From an uncultured Sphaerochaeta sp. (lineage in GTDB: Bacteria; Spirochaetota; Spirochaetia; Sphaerochaetales; Sphaerochaetaceae): a stretch of 64,000 bases of DNA. The notes beneath the pieces are model-generated. The model did not search any database and was not told the DNA's origin. It saw nothing but the letters and a program-made list of their open reading frames with translations. The position numbers and the translations under genes are program-made. Shown one piece after another: positions 42,143-51,015 of the stretch. The first letter of the stretch is position 1, and each line of letters opens with the position of its first letter. The DNA lies in assembly GCF_963667405.1 (NCBI RefSeq), contig NZ_OY763408.1, positions 2,689,757-2,753,756 on the forward strand, read 5' to 3'.

Positions 42143-43009
42143 TTACCCCAGAGCTTTTCCAGGGGAATGTGTATAGTTGGCCAAAACACAGCCCCCGATG
42201 ATCAACAAACACCCAAGAATATCTAAGAAAGTAAGGCGCTCAGATAGGATGACGTATCCAAAAACAACAGAAAAAACTGCTTCCAGAGACAGGAGAAGGC
42301 TGGTGGTTGTAGTACTCTCCGTCTTCTGCCCAACTGTCTGCAATGTAAATCCAACACCACATGCCACCAAGCCTGAATAAAGCACCATATTTGATGCTGA
42401 CAGCAATTGGGAGAGATTCACCTGCTCAAATCCCAAGGTCAGGATCAGACTAACCAGCATGGCGAAGAAATACTGCAGTGTACTGAACTGAATGCTGTCA
42501 AAACCAAGGGAAAAATGTTTCAATGCTATGATGTGGAGTGCAAAGCCCAACGCCGATGCAAGCAAGACTCCGTCGACCTTACTTCCCGTTCCTTCCAAGA
42601 ATCCACACAAGAGAAACATCCCTGAAGCAGCTACCATGACACCTACCCAAATCCTCATCGGGATTTTTCGTCCTCCCAGTGATTCGAGGAGCGGGACAAA
42701 CACATAATAAGTCGTAGTTACGAAGCCAACCTTACCCGAAAGCTCCGTCCGTAATCCGATTAGCTGAAGTCCGGTTGCCAGCGCAAGGATTCCCCCACAA
42801 ATTGCTGCAGGAAAGAGCATCCGAACACCATCAGAAAACAGATGCCTTTTTCGTAGCCAGAAGGGAACCAGCAGGAGAAAGCCAAGAAGAAAGCGGAAGA
42901 CATTGAATGTCCATGGCCCTATCCATTGCATTCCAACTGATTGGAAGACAATTGCCAGTCCCCAAATGACTGCCACAGAAAGAAGTGCAATCTTCCCTTT
43001 GTATCGCAC
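42143..43009 (-). CDS. EamA/DMT family transporter
   Basis: A 288-residue membrane protein with ten predicted spans in two EamA repeats (GLAIVFQSVGMQWIGPWTF near residue 18; a second repeat from about 150). The closing half includes LSLEAVFSVVFGYVILSERL. EamA permeases export or import small metabolites. The start is a GTG at 43009, only 6 bases after the aldolase stop, with no clear ribosome site, which suggests coupled translation. Its cargo may belong to the aldolase pathway. Confidence 0.87.
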   Translation of the reverse strand: MRYKGKIALLSVAVIWGLAIVFQSVGMQWIGPWTFNVFRFLLGFLLLVPFWLRKRHLFSDGVRMLFPAAICGGILALATGLQLIGLRTELSGKVGFVTTTYYVFVPLLESLGGRKIPMRIWVGVMVAASGMFLLCGFLEGTGSKVDGVLLASALGFALHIIALKHFSLGFDSIQFSTLQYFFAMLVSLILTLGFEQVNLSQLLSASNMVLYSGLVACGVGFTLQTVGQKTESTTTTSLLLSLEAVFSVVFGYVILSERLTFLDILGCLLIIGGCVLANYTHSPGKALG

Positions 43010-43015
43010 AGATTG

Positions 43016-43699
43016 CTACCGTATATGTCTGACGCTGATATCAGCAATATCCGAAATCTCGGGCGCAATGAGATGTTCGGTATCTAGAGGAACAAGAGTG
43101 CCTCCCATTGAACGGGCCAGCATAACTGTCTGAGCTCCTTTCTCGGTGTATTCTGCTACTATAAATGCATCTTCCAACGTAGAGCCGATGTAAATTGCAC
43201 CATGATTTTGAAGCAATGCTGCCTTCCTGTTTCCCAAAGCTTTCAGGATATTGATGGCAAGCTCCATGGAACCTACAGCTCCATATTCAGCACAAACCAC
43301 ATCTCCTCCCACATACAACTCTTGCTCGGCAAGCACTGCAGGAATATCCTCTTTACACACGGCAAAAACGGACGAATACAGGGCATGTGAGTGAACGATT
43401 GCGTGTATATCCGGCCGAGCCTTGTATATGGCCTGATGCATCGGCCACTCGACGGTGGGAAAACGATTTGCCTCAGGATTGAGAATAGTTCCTTCGATAT
43501 CCATCACAACGATATCTTCTTTGGTTATATGCTTCCAACTCTTGATCTCAAAATCCTCGCTCGGACGTGGATCAATGTAGACCAAACCAGTTTTCGCATC
43601 GCGATAACTCAGGTCCCCAGAATCCAACGAGGTGCTAAGTTTCGAATCCACCAACAAATGGGTATACTCAACTACCATCGAGACAATACGATCATCCAT
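43016..43699 (-). CDS. Class II aldolase/adducin family protein
   Basis: A 227-residue protein of the fuculose-phosphate aldolase class. Zinc-ligand histidines lie in IVHSHALYSS near residue 97 and the later ALLQNHGAIYIG near 158. It lacks a clear N-terminal substrate segment of FucA, so a related enzyme such as a ribulose- or rhamnulose-phosphate aldolase or epimerase is possible. ATG 43699 is 7 bases behind AGGAGG. It faces the DeoR gene at 43781 across an 81-base promoter region. Confidence 0.85.
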   Translation of the reverse strand: MDDRIVSMVVEYTHLLVDSKLSTSLDSGDLSYRDAKTGLVYIDPRPSEDFEIKSWKHITKEDIVVMDIEGTILNPEANRFPTVEWPMHQAIYKARPDIHAIVHSHALYSSVFAVCKEDIPAVLAEQELYVGGDVVCAEYGAVGSMELAINILKALGNRKAALLQNHGAIYIGSTLEDAFIVAEYTEKGAQTVMLARSMGGTLVPLDTEHLIAPEISDIADISVRHIR

Positions 43700-43780
43700 A
43701 TCCTTTCCTCCTCTCAATACTGGAAATCTCTGATTACTTCATCTATACTTTCAACAGACTATTCCTTGAGGAGGCTATCG

Positions 43781-44557
43781 GTGACTGCAGTAGAAAGAAA
43801 GGCCATGATTCTCCAACGAATCAATTCTGCAGGCTATATATCCATCAAGGATCTCGCCCAAGAAATCAAAGTCTCAGAAATGACCATTCGACGAGATCTT
43901 GACTCCATGGAACGCACCAATCTGGTGAAACGCAAATACGGAAAAGCCTTCAGCGTACGAGGAACTAGTTATGAACCCTCCTATGAGGAACGTGCGCTGC
44001 AAAATCGGGATCTAAAGGCTATCTTGGGCAGGTTGGGAGCCTCATTGGTGAAAGATGGTGACAGCATTACCTTTGACACCGGTACCACTGTCTTTGCTGT
44101 TGCTGAAAACCTGACCCAATCTCATAACCTTACTGTGGTTACACACAGCCTGAATATTGTTGACCTCTTCAAGTCCTCCACTACCATTGAGGAAATCATC
44201 GTACTCGGCGGAGTTCTCCGAAGGGAGGAAAACTCCATGGTTGGGGATCTCGCCCTCTCAGGAATCCAGAATTTCTACACCGATAAATTATTCTTGGGAG
44301 TTGGTGGCATCAACCAGAATTTGGACCTCACTGAGTTCAACTATGATGATGCCATGGTCAAACGCCAATATCTTACCCACGCCCAGGAAGTCATCCTCCT
44401 TGCTGACAGTTCCAAATTCACCAAAACCGCATTTGTCAAATTTGGAAATCTGAAAGATGTCGACATTCTCATTACGGACAAACTTCCTCCCCAACCTTTT
44501 CTCACCCTCCTCAAGGAACTGAACGTCAAAATCCTTATTCCCCATCAACATGGATAA
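43781..44557 (+). CDS. DeoR family transcriptional regulator
   Basis: A 258-residue DeoR regulator with the helix-turn-helix AGYISIKDLAQEIKVSEMTI near residue 20 and the sensor segments SITFDTGTTVFAVAENL and TDKLFLGVGGINQ. The start is GTG 43781, 6 bases behind AGGAGG. The open frame reaches back to 43391, but that extension overlaps the divergent aldolase gene and has no family match. It stands between the aldolase and the kinase/ABC operons and probably controls one or both. Confidence 0.88.
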   Translation: MTAVERKAMILQRINSAGYISIKDLAQEIKVSEMTIRRDLDSMERTNLVKRKYGKAFSVRGTSYEPSYEERALQNRDLKAILGRLGASLVKDGDSITFDTGTTVFAVAENLTQSHNLTVVTHSLNIVDLFKSSTTIEEIIVLGGVLRREENSMVGDLALSGIQNFYTDKLFLGVGGINQNLDLTEFNYDDAMVKRQYLTHAQEVILLADSSKFTKTAFVKFGNLKDVDILITDKLPPQPFLTLLKELNVKILIPHQHG

Positions 44558-44562
44558 GGGTT

Positions 44563-46050
44563 TTATCCGTTTACTTTGTGAAATAGTGCCTTGTTGACCT
44601 CATACAATTCGGTATAGACGGCAAACATCTGCTCATAGATTCGATGATTCTCCATGTTCGGCTGAATTACTGTCTTGATGGTGATGCATCGTTCAATATC
44701 ATCCCAACTTGAGAAGACACCCGCTCTCAGCCCTGCCATGAAAGCGACACCCATGGAAGATCCAGGATGATTCTCCACAATTTCCAAAGGCAGGCCCAAC
44801 ACATCACTGGTCACCTGTTTCCAGAGGAAGCTTTTTGCTCCTCCATTGGTCACCCTCACACGAGTGATAGACTGTCCCATCTCTTGAATCACTTTCACAT
44901 GGTGCAGGAAGCCAAAGGAGATTCCTTCCAGAATTGCCTTGAAAAAGTGTGCCCTTGTATGCTGAAGCGTAACGCCCCAGAATACACCTCGTGCCAAAGG
45001 GTCAAAGATGGGGGTCTTCTCACCAATGAAATAGGGAAGAACCCAAAGGCCATCTGAACCTGCATCAATCTTTGCAGCCTGTTCATCAAGTTCACGATAA
45101 TCCAAATGCTCGCTAAACTCTTGCTGAAACCATTTGATCAAAGACCCGCTGGAAGCCATACAACCGTTGAGCAAATACTGCCCAGGTTTCAGATGATAGT
45201 CCATGAACAGTTTGGGATTCAGTTTCAATTCATCCAAAGATAAAAGAATATCCCCTGCTCCTCCGAGCTTCACCAAGAGATCCCCGGGTTCACGTATTCC
45301 GGCAGAGAAAGCCGAGCTTACATGATCTGCACTCCCTGCAATTACCATGGTACCCTGTTGTAGGCCCGTCTCTTTCGCAGCTTGCTCAGAGATGGAACCG
45401 ACCATCTCACTGGAATCCTTCACGTCAGGAAGCATCTCCATACAAATTCCCGATATGGCAGCCACTTCTTGGATCCAGGTTTTGGTAGTGAGATCATACA
45501 GGCCACTCTCCAGTGCCCAGTTCTTCTCAACAAAGAGCTTTCCGGTGAGTTTGTAGTTGATGTAATCATACGAACCGAGGACAGTTTTAGCTTGCGCAAA
45601 AACGTCGGGTTCATGCTGCTTCAGCCAAAGTAGTTTAGGACCAATACTCTGTTGAGTGATCATTGACCCAGTTCTTCTAAAGATATCCTGTTCATCAAGA
45701 CCTTTCTTGAATACTTCAATCTCAGCTGAAGACCGGGCATCGTTTTGTTGGATGGAATTGCGTAATACCTTGCCCTTTTCATCCAAGAGTATGAGGGTTG
45801 GAACCATACCACTCACTCCAATTGAGCAGATGTCACCCGCCTTGGTATTGGTTTCTGTAAGGATTTTGGGGATGCATGTGCACACATTCTCCCACCATTG
45901 GTTTGGATCTTCCTCTGCCCAAGTCGCTTGCTTGCTCAACAAGGTGCTTGTGCTTTGGGTATCACCCAGTATGGTACCCTCCTCATCAATGATGATCACT
46001 TTCGTTGCTGTGGTACCGATATCAATTCCCAAGATTCTTCTTTTGCCCAT
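44563..46050 (-). CDS. FGGY family carbohydrate kinase
   Basis: A 495-residue FGGY kinase, xylulokinase-like. It has the phosphate-1 motif GIDIGTTATKVIIID near residue 6, TWAEEDPNQWW near 43, GSADHVSSAFSAG near 242 and VTNGGAKSFLWKQVTSD near 405. It should phosphorylate a sugar or polyol brought in by the ABC system encoded upstream. Two ATG codons compete (46059 and 46050); I take 46050 on the GGAG just before it, with low certainty. It is the last gene of the operon and ends 5 bases from the convergent DeoR gene. Confidence 0.88.
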   Translation of the reverse strand: MGKRRILGIDIGTTATKVIIIDEEGTILGDTQSTSTLLSKQATWAEEDPNQWWENVCTCIPKILTETNTKAGDICSIGVSGMVPTLILLDEKGKVLRNSIQQNDARSSAEIEVFKKGLDEQDIFRRTGSMITQQSIGPKLLWLKQHEPDVFAQAKTVLGSYDYINYKLTGKLFVEKNWALESGLYDLTTKTWIQEVAAISGICMEMLPDVKDSSEMVGSISEQAAKETGLQQGTMVIAGSADHVSSAFSAGIREPGDLLVKLGGAGDILLSLDELKLNPKLFMDYHLKPGQYLLNGCMASSGSLIKWFQQEFSEHLDYRELDEQAAKIDAGSDGLWVLPYFIGEKTPIFDPLARGVFWGVTLQHTRAHFFKAILEGISFGFLHHVKVIQEMGQSITRVRVTNGGAKSFLWKQVTSDVLGLPLEIVENHPGSSMGVAFMAGLRAGVFSSWDDIERCITIKTVIQPNMENHRIYEQMFAVYTELYEVNKALFHKVNG

Positions 46051-46109
46051 ACGCTCCATCCGTTTCGTTTTTTTATCAGTAATCAGTGCTGACTTATTTC
46101 TTTATTGGG

Positions 46110-46943
46110 TCAACTCTTGATTGCTCCCAGAGACAGGCCAGTTATCAGGTACCGCTTTACGAATCCCGAGATGAAAACCATCGGTAGGATAGCTATGATG
46201 GTTCCTGCAGACAGCTTTGCTATCTGAATACCCTGTCTTGTCTTCATTGCTGCCAAACGAACAGGAATCGGCATGGTATTTCTTCCTGACAAGACTATGG
46301 CAAACAGGAATTCGTTCCAGGAGAAAATAAAGCTGAGTACTGCTGTGGCCATGATACCAGGCAAGGCAATAGGAAGTATGATACGGAAGAACGATTGTAC
46401 CGGAGTCAAACCGTCCATAGCGGCCGCATCATCCAAATCTTTGGGAATGCTGGCAAAGAAACCCGTCATGATCCAGATGAGAAATGGCAAATTGAAAGCC
46501 AAATAGGCAATGGTCATACCGAGATAGGTATCGGAGAGATGAAGACGACTCATTACAATGAACAAGGGAAGAATCAACACAACACCTGGTAACATCTGCG
46601 TCGCCAGAACGGTAAACCTCAGGATATTGCCCCCTGCCTTGTACCGTGCAAAAGCATAGCCACCAAGGCTTGCAATCGGTACAGCCATTGCTGTTGAGGC
46701 CAATGAGATGATGAGGCTATTAATCAGGAATTCACCAAATCCATCATTGCCAAATAGCTCACGATAGTTGTCAAAGGTAAATGAAGGGAAAAGCCTGGGA
46801 GGCATTGCATACGCATCGACCTCATTGACGAAGGAGGTGCGAAGAGTCCACAACACCGGCAGAGCAATCATCAAAGAGAAGAAAATCAAGACTACATAGG
46901 TGAAGAATAGACTGGTCTGTTTTGCAAGTTTGTAGGATTTCAT
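46110..46943 (-). CDS. Carbohydrate ABC transporter permease (MalG type)
   Basis: A 277-residue membrane protein with about six spans. The EAA-loop equivalent (DAAAMDGLTPVQSFFRIILP) lies near residue 173 and SWNEFLFAIVLSG near 210. The N-terminal LRTSFVNEVDAY and NYRELF segments are typical of sugar/polyol permeases. Its ATG overlaps the upstream permease stop by four bases. No ATPase gene is present in the operon. Confidence 0.93.
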   Translation of the reverse strand: MKSYKLAKQTSLFFTYVVLIFFSLMIALPVLWTLRTSFVNEVDAYAMPPRLFPSFTFDNYRELFGNDGFGEFLINSLIISLASTAMAVPIASLGGYAFARYKAGGNILRFTVLATQMLPGVVLILPLFIVMSRLHLSDTYLGMTIAYLAFNLPFLIWIMTGFFASIPKDLDDAAAMDGLTPVQSFFRIILPIALPGIMATAVLSFIFSWNEFLFAIVLSGRNTMPIPVRLAAMKTRQGIQIAKLSAGTIIAILPMVFISGFVKRYLITGLSLGAIKS

Positions 46944-47827
46944 TCGTTCCCCTTCATAGTCGATCTGAAGATGACTACCGTGATGGCCAGAATTACGATG
47001 AGCAACATATATGAGACTGCTGAAGCAACACTGAGATCCAATCCCATGAATGTTGTTCGATAGATGTTGTAACTGATAAGGTCCGTACTCACCCCAGGAC
47101 CTCCGGAGGTAAGGATATAAACCAAGTCATACGTCTTGAATGAGGTAATAACTCGCTGCAATACGGCAACGGTGATAATGGGCATCAGAAGCGGCGTCTT
47201 TACAAACAAGAGCGTCTGCAACCAGTTGGCACCATCAATGGTTGCTGATTCAAACGGTTCTTTCGGAAGGGAGGTGATGCCGGAAAGCAGCAACAGCACC
47301 ATGAAGGAGACCTGCTGCCAAACATCAACCAAGGTGACGGTGAACAAAGCAAGCCTCTCGTCGCCAAACCAGTTCACATACCCAAAACCCAATTTCCCCA
47401 GCAAATAGTTCACCACTCCAAGTTCGGGATGCAAAAGCATGCGCCAGATGAGTCCGACAGCCACCGGGGACATGACCATGGGAATGGTGAGGATAAAGTA
47501 GAAAATGCTTTTGAAGCGAATTTCAGGCCGGGATAGCATAAGCGCTATCCCATAGCCTATGAAAAATTCCAAGGGAACAACCATCAAAACGAAGAAGAAC
47601 GTGACTTTGACTGAATTCCAAAAGTATTGATCATGAACCACTGAGGCATAATTGCTGAACCCTACAAACTCATTGAGCCGCGGGCTCAGGAATGTATACC
47701 TGAACATGCTGAGTACCAGGGAAAACAGCAAAGGCATCGCTACCACCAAGAGGAGCACAAGAAATGTCGGAATGAGGAATTGGTATCCGATCAACCGATA
47801 TCTTGCCTGAAATGACATCCGTTTCAT
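46940..47827 (-). CDS. Carbohydrate ABC transporter permease (MalF type)
   Basis: A 295-residue membrane protein with N-terminal anchor GYQFLIPTFLVLLLVVAMPL and EAA-loop equivalent ESATIDGANWLQTLLFVKTP near residue 195. ILTSGGPGVSTDLISYNIY near 237 is common in sorbitol/mannitol-type permeases. It begins 25 bases after the binding-protein stop. Unlike the other binding-protein/permease junctions here, this gap has no stem-loop. Confidence 0.92.
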   Translation of the reverse strand: MKRMSFQARYRLIGYQFLIPTFLVLLLVVAMPLLFSLVLSMFRYTFLSPRLNEFVGFSNYASVVHDQYFWNSVKVTFFFVLMVVPLEFFIGYGIALMLSRPEIRFKSIFYFILTIPMVMSPVAVGLIWRMLLHPELGVVNYLLGKLGFGYVNWFGDERLALFTVTLVDVWQQVSFMVLLLLSGITSLPKEPFESATIDGANWLQTLLFVKTPLLMPIITVAVLQRVITSFKTYDLVYILTSGGPGVSTDLISYNIYRTTFMGLDLSVASAVSYMLLIVILAITVVIFRSTMKGNE

Positions 47828-47852
47828 ACGTTTGTTCCCTTACTGACTAAAC

Positions 47853-49157
47853 TTATTTCTGCAAATTGGCTTTCTTAGCCAATTCGTTGAAATCCTTGTC
47901 CAACTGTGCTAGTGCCGCCTTTGGATCCTTTCCAGAGGAAACAATCAAAGAAAGCTCTCTACCCAGCATCTCAACCATCTGCGAAGAGTATTCGAACTCA
48001 GGAACGGGTCTTGCCTTCTCCAGAATCTTTTCGACTTCGCTGTAGTACGGATACTTTGCCAGAACTTCAGCATCTCTCAACACATCGTAGCGAGTGGGAG
48101 CTCCACCAGCCAATGCTCTAGCTTTCACAACGGCAGGAGATTCAACCCACTTGATGAACTCCCAAGCTGCGTCCTTTTTGGGGGTGTTGGCTGCAATTGC
48201 CCAGCCCCATCCACCAGCAAGACCACTTTCGCCCGGAACAGGAACCAATTGCACCTTGTCCTTCAGCTTGGAGACTTTTTCATCCTGGAACTGCGCAAGC
48301 ATCCAGTTGTAGGAGATGAAGGAGAATGCTTCGCCGGCACTCATCATGCGTAAGGAGTCTTCCAAAGTATAGGAAGTTGCTCCAGCAGGAGCGCCCTCTG
48401 CTATGTTCTTCTTGTACAACTCGATTGCCTTCAGTGCGATGGGACCATTGATCGTAGCTTTCCAGTTGGCATCATAGATACGTCCACCAAGGGCAAAAAA
48501 GTAGTTGCTCCATTCCATGGCAATGGGGTCTCCCTTGCCGCCTTGCATCGCTGAACCGTACATATTGGTATTTGCCTGTACGAAGATGCACTGCTCGACA
48601 TACTCATCCAAAGACACCGGAGGTGCAAAGTCTTTTCCGAACTGCTTGCGATATTTGTCATGTAGAGCTTTGTCAGTAAAGACATCGTTGCGATACATCA
48701 GGGCCATGGTGTAGTTGTACATGGGAATCATGTAGAGTTTTTCCTTGTAGTAACCAACCATTTCCATCATTGCAGGGACGTAGACAGACATGTCGAAGTT
48801 GTCTTTCTTTACATACTCATCGAGCGGTTCCAGCCAACCGGCAGCTGGGAATTCACCTGCCCAATAGTTGTCAACCTCGATTACATCATAGGTTGAGGTG
48901 GGAGCCAAAAACTGGGTAATCAACTTCGTGTGCATATCAGTGTACTGCACAATCTCAAAATTGACTTTTATACCCGTCTTTGCCTCAAACTCAGGCAGCA
49001 TGTCCTTGATGATCTGCGTATCAGGAACATCCTCCATCAAAAGATTGAGTGTTACCGGTTTCCCTGCATCTGACTCTTTCGAGCCAGCACCAAAGACTGA
49101 CAGAGGAACCAACAAGCACACGACGAGAACACAAACTAACAGTTCTCTCTTTTTCAT
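47853..49157 (-). CDS. Sugar/polyol ABC transporter substrate-binding protein
   Basis: A 434-residue family-1 binding protein. The signal peptide (MKKRELLVCVLVVCLLVPLSV) precedes the mature start GAGSKESD. It contains FEIVQYTDMHTKLITQFLAP near residue 65 and YDVIEVDNYWAGEFPAAGWL, a pattern frequent in polyol binders, plus AGGWGWAIAANTPKKDAAWE near 320. ATG 49157 follows AAAGGAG; the extension to 49217 overlaps the phosphatase gene. The kinase and dehydrogenase next to it suggest a sugar alcohol or keto sugar. Confidence 0.92.
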   Translation of the reverse strand: MKKRELLVCVLVVCLLVPLSVFGAGSKESDAGKPVTLNLLMEDVPDTQIIKDMLPEFEAKTGIKVNFEIVQYTDMHTKLITQFLAPTSTYDVIEVDNYWAGEFPAAGWLEPLDEYVKKDNFDMSVYVPAMMEMVGYYKEKLYMIPMYNYTMALMYRNDVFTDKALHDKYRKQFGKDFAPPVSLDEYVEQCIFVQANTNMYGSAMQGGKGDPIAMEWSNYFFALGGRIYDANWKATINGPIALKAIELYKKNIAEGAPAGATSYTLEDSLRMMSAGEAFSFISYNWMLAQFQDEKVSKLKDKVQLVPVPGESGLAGGWGWAIAANTPKKDAAWEFIKWVESPAVVKARALAGGAPTRYDVLRDAEVLAKYPYYSEVEKILEKARPVPEFEYSSQMVEMLGRELSLIVSSGKDPKAALAQLDKDFNELAKKANLQK

Positions 49158-49173
49158 GATCTTCTCCTTTTGT

Positions 49174-49989
49174 TCAATGCGATAACTCATTCCGAAGAAT
49201 GGTTCCAATTTTGGCATTTCCTGTAACTATCGATCCGCCGAAGATTGGGTCAGACTGTTCACGAATTGGGAGCACTACACCTCCAGCACCCAATATGATT
49301 GCAGCAGCACCCGCGACATCCCAGGGACTGAGCCCATATTCAAAAAATCCTGATAGTTGTCCAGAAGCTACATAACACAATGCCGAGGCTGCACTCCCCA
49401 AAATCCTGAACTCCTGAACCTGATTCAGCAGATGTCCCAATGGCTTCATGAACCCTTCACTGCGAAGATGCAGATCGTATGGAATTCCTGTAGCTATCAG
49501 GCATTCTCCAAGATGTTGCTCCTTCCCTATGCGTATCTCACGACCGTTCTTCCACGAACCAATACCATCAATTCCTGAATACAAATTGTTCTGCAAAGGT
49601 TGGTACACCACACCAGCAAAGGGCTTTCCCTTATATACCAGACCTATAGAGACGCAAAGTTCGGTATAGCCATGTACAAAATTCAATGTCCCGTCGAGAG
49701 GATCTACGATAAAGGCAATCTCACAAGGAATGGGATTTGCCGTCAGAACACTCTCTTCGTCAACAACCGGGATATCCGGGCACATTGCATTGAGAATGGA
49801 GTCGATGAGCTTCGAAGCCTGCAGATCAATTTCGGTAACCAGATCGCCTTGTCCTGATTTCTGGGAAACCGAGAATCTGCGCCTCGAGAATTCACCACTG
49901 ATGAAGTTCCCTGCAGCAAGTGCTGCAGGAATCATCACCTGTTCAACAATCTGTCGTGGTTTAATGCATGCATATTCCGCCGGTAACAT
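49174..49989 (-). CDS. Inositol monophosphatase family protein
   Basis: A 271-residue protein of the IMPase/FBPase fold. Metal motifs are complete: DLVTEIDLQAS near residue 54, VVDEES near 77, FIVDPLDGTLNFVHG near 96 and SPWDVAGAAAIILGAGG near 222. It should dephosphorylate an inositol or sugar phosphate. It overlaps the SDR gene by 29 bases and precedes the ABC binding protein. Finding a phosphatase beside a kinase is unusual; it may remove a toxic or dead-end phosphate. Confidence 0.9.
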   Translation of the reverse strand: MLPAEYACIKPRQIVEQVMIPAALAAGNFISGEFSRRRFSVSQKSGQGDLVTEIDLQASKLIDSILNAMCPDIPVVDEESVLTANPIPCEIAFIVDPLDGTLNFVHGYTELCVSIGLVYKGKPFAGVVYQPLQNNLYSGIDGIGSWKNGREIRIGKEQHLGECLIATGIPYDLHLRSEGFMKPLGHLLNQVQEFRILGSAASALCYVASGQLSGFFEYGLSPWDVAGAAAIILGAGGVVLPIREQSDPIFGGSIVTGNAKIGTILRNELSH

Positions 49990-50743
49990 TTATTCCTTGC
50001 CCTGTCATGAAGTCCGAGTCAGGAGATGCTAAAAATGCTACAACATTCGCAACATCTTCTGGCATGCACAATCTTCCCAATGGAGTCGATTTGATGTATT
50101 CCTGCCTGACAATCTCTGGATCAGCAATACCTCTTAGCTCAGCTTCCCACTGAACTTCCCTATCCTGCATCCCTGTTTTCACCATACCAGGGCATACTGC
50201 ATTCACCGTGATACCATAGGGAGCCAACTCCTTAGCCATGGACTGAACCAATCCAAGTACCCCGAATTTTGATGCGGCATAATGAGCTTGGAACGGAGCT
50301 CCCATTTTGGAAGCCATGGAAGCAGTGCAGATAATTTTTCCTTGTTTTCTCTCAATCATGTGAGGAGCAATATACTTCGAGACTCTCCAGACACCCTTGC
50401 AGTTGATGTCCATATTGAAGTCCCACTCCTCTTCGGTAAGTTTCCAGAACCAGTTCTCAGTTGAAACACCGGCGTTGTTTACCAAAATGTCGATATGACT
50501 GAATTTGCTGAGAACTTTTTTCAGCACGCCCTCGATGGAAGCACCATCCGTTACATCCATCTGATATGCTACTGAAGTCTTGGAGATTTCTTGAACCTCC
50601 TGAAGAACAGAATTGACGCTTGCTTCGTTCTTATCGGTCAGGATAAGTGTTGCTCCGTCCTTGGACAACCGCTTTGCGATTGCCCTTCCGATCCCAGTCC
50701 CACAGCCTGTTATGAACACATTCTTTCCCGATACTGGGCCCAT
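49961..50743 (-). CDS. Short-chain dehydrogenase/reductase (SDR)
   Basis: A 260-residue classical SDR: ITGCGTGIGRAIAKRL near residue 11 for NAD(P), NNAGVS near 91, catalytic Ser in CTASMAS, Tyr and Lys in HYAASKFG near 155, and VNAVCPGMVKTGM near 183. It probably oxidises a polyol or reduces a keto sugar. It is the first gene of the operon that continues with the phosphatase, ABC transporter and kinase. Its ATG at 50743 has GGGAGGAG upstream and a strong promoter further back. Confidence 0.9.
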   Translation of the reverse strand: MGPVSGKNVFITGCGTGIGRAIAKRLSKDGATLILTDKNEASVNSVLQEVQEISKTSVAYQMDVTDGASIEGVLKKVLSKFSHIDILVNNAGVSTENWFWKLTEEEWDFNMDINCKGVWRVSKYIAPHMIERKQGKIICTASMASKMGAPFQAHYAASKFGVLGLVQSMAKELAPYGITVNAVCPGMVKTGMQDREVQWEAELRGIADPEIVRQEYIKSTPLGRLCMPEDVANVVAFLASPDSDFMTGQGINVTGGICMH

Positions 50744-50767
50744 ATACTCCTCCCAAACAGATTCATT

Positions 50768-50802
50768 TGTTAAAACTCACATATATTTTGTTTCTTTTAA
50801 CA
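50768..50802. promoter_or_regulatory. Inverted repeat at the SDR operon promoter
   Basis: TGTTAAAA (50768-50775) and TTTTAACA (50795-50802) are exact complements 19 bases apart. The second arm touches the -10 box, so binding there would repress. The DeoR protein at 43781-44557 is a candidate. Confidence 0.45.
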
Positions 50803-50830
50803 TTATCATGTGCGTTTTATCATTTGTCAA
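50802..50830 (-). promoter_or_regulatory. Promoter of the SDR/ABC/kinase operon
   Basis: A perfect TTGACA (50825-50830) and GATAAT (50802-50807) are 17 bases apart, upstream of the SDR gene. Confidence 0.75.
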
Positions 50831-50855
50831 CAATCTTGTAGGAGGAAAATCAAAC

Positions 50856-50981
50856 ATGTATCCAGAACTACATTGTCATCAAATAGGTTACCCCCACTCT
50901 TCTGGAAGATTTGTTCTTGGGGTGCAAGAAACAGCACAGATAGAAAAGGCTATCTTCGTTTCTGAGGAATCCCAGAATTGA
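50856..50981 (+). pseudogene. Possible remnant of a CelD_N-type protein, 41 residues
   Basis: An ATG preceded by AGGAGG (10 bases) opens a 41-residue frame. Its sequence HCHQIGYPHSSGRFVLGV resembles the first strands of the immunoglobulin-like N-terminal domain of GH9 glycosidases (NQxGY, then a hydrophobic strand). It stops at once, and its 3' end forms one arm of a terminator hairpin. It may be a decayed gene start, a small protein, or chance. Confidence 0.3.
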
Positions 50982-50992
50982 AGATAGCCTTT
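50945..50992 (-). terminator. Terminator of the glucarate operon
   Basis: Perfect 13-base arms (AAAGGCTATCTTC and its complement) enclose a 22-base loop. On the minus strand TTTTCTAT runs out of the stem, 24 bases after the gudD stop. Confidence 0.7.
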
Positions 50993-51015
50993 GTATGTAC
51001 GAGCGCTTTAGGAAC

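Noticed and set aside
43391..43780. 130-codon upstream extension of the DeoR gene
   Set aside because: It overlaps the divergent aldolase gene and lacks DeoR features; GTG 43781 has a strong ribosome site and gives the usual length.
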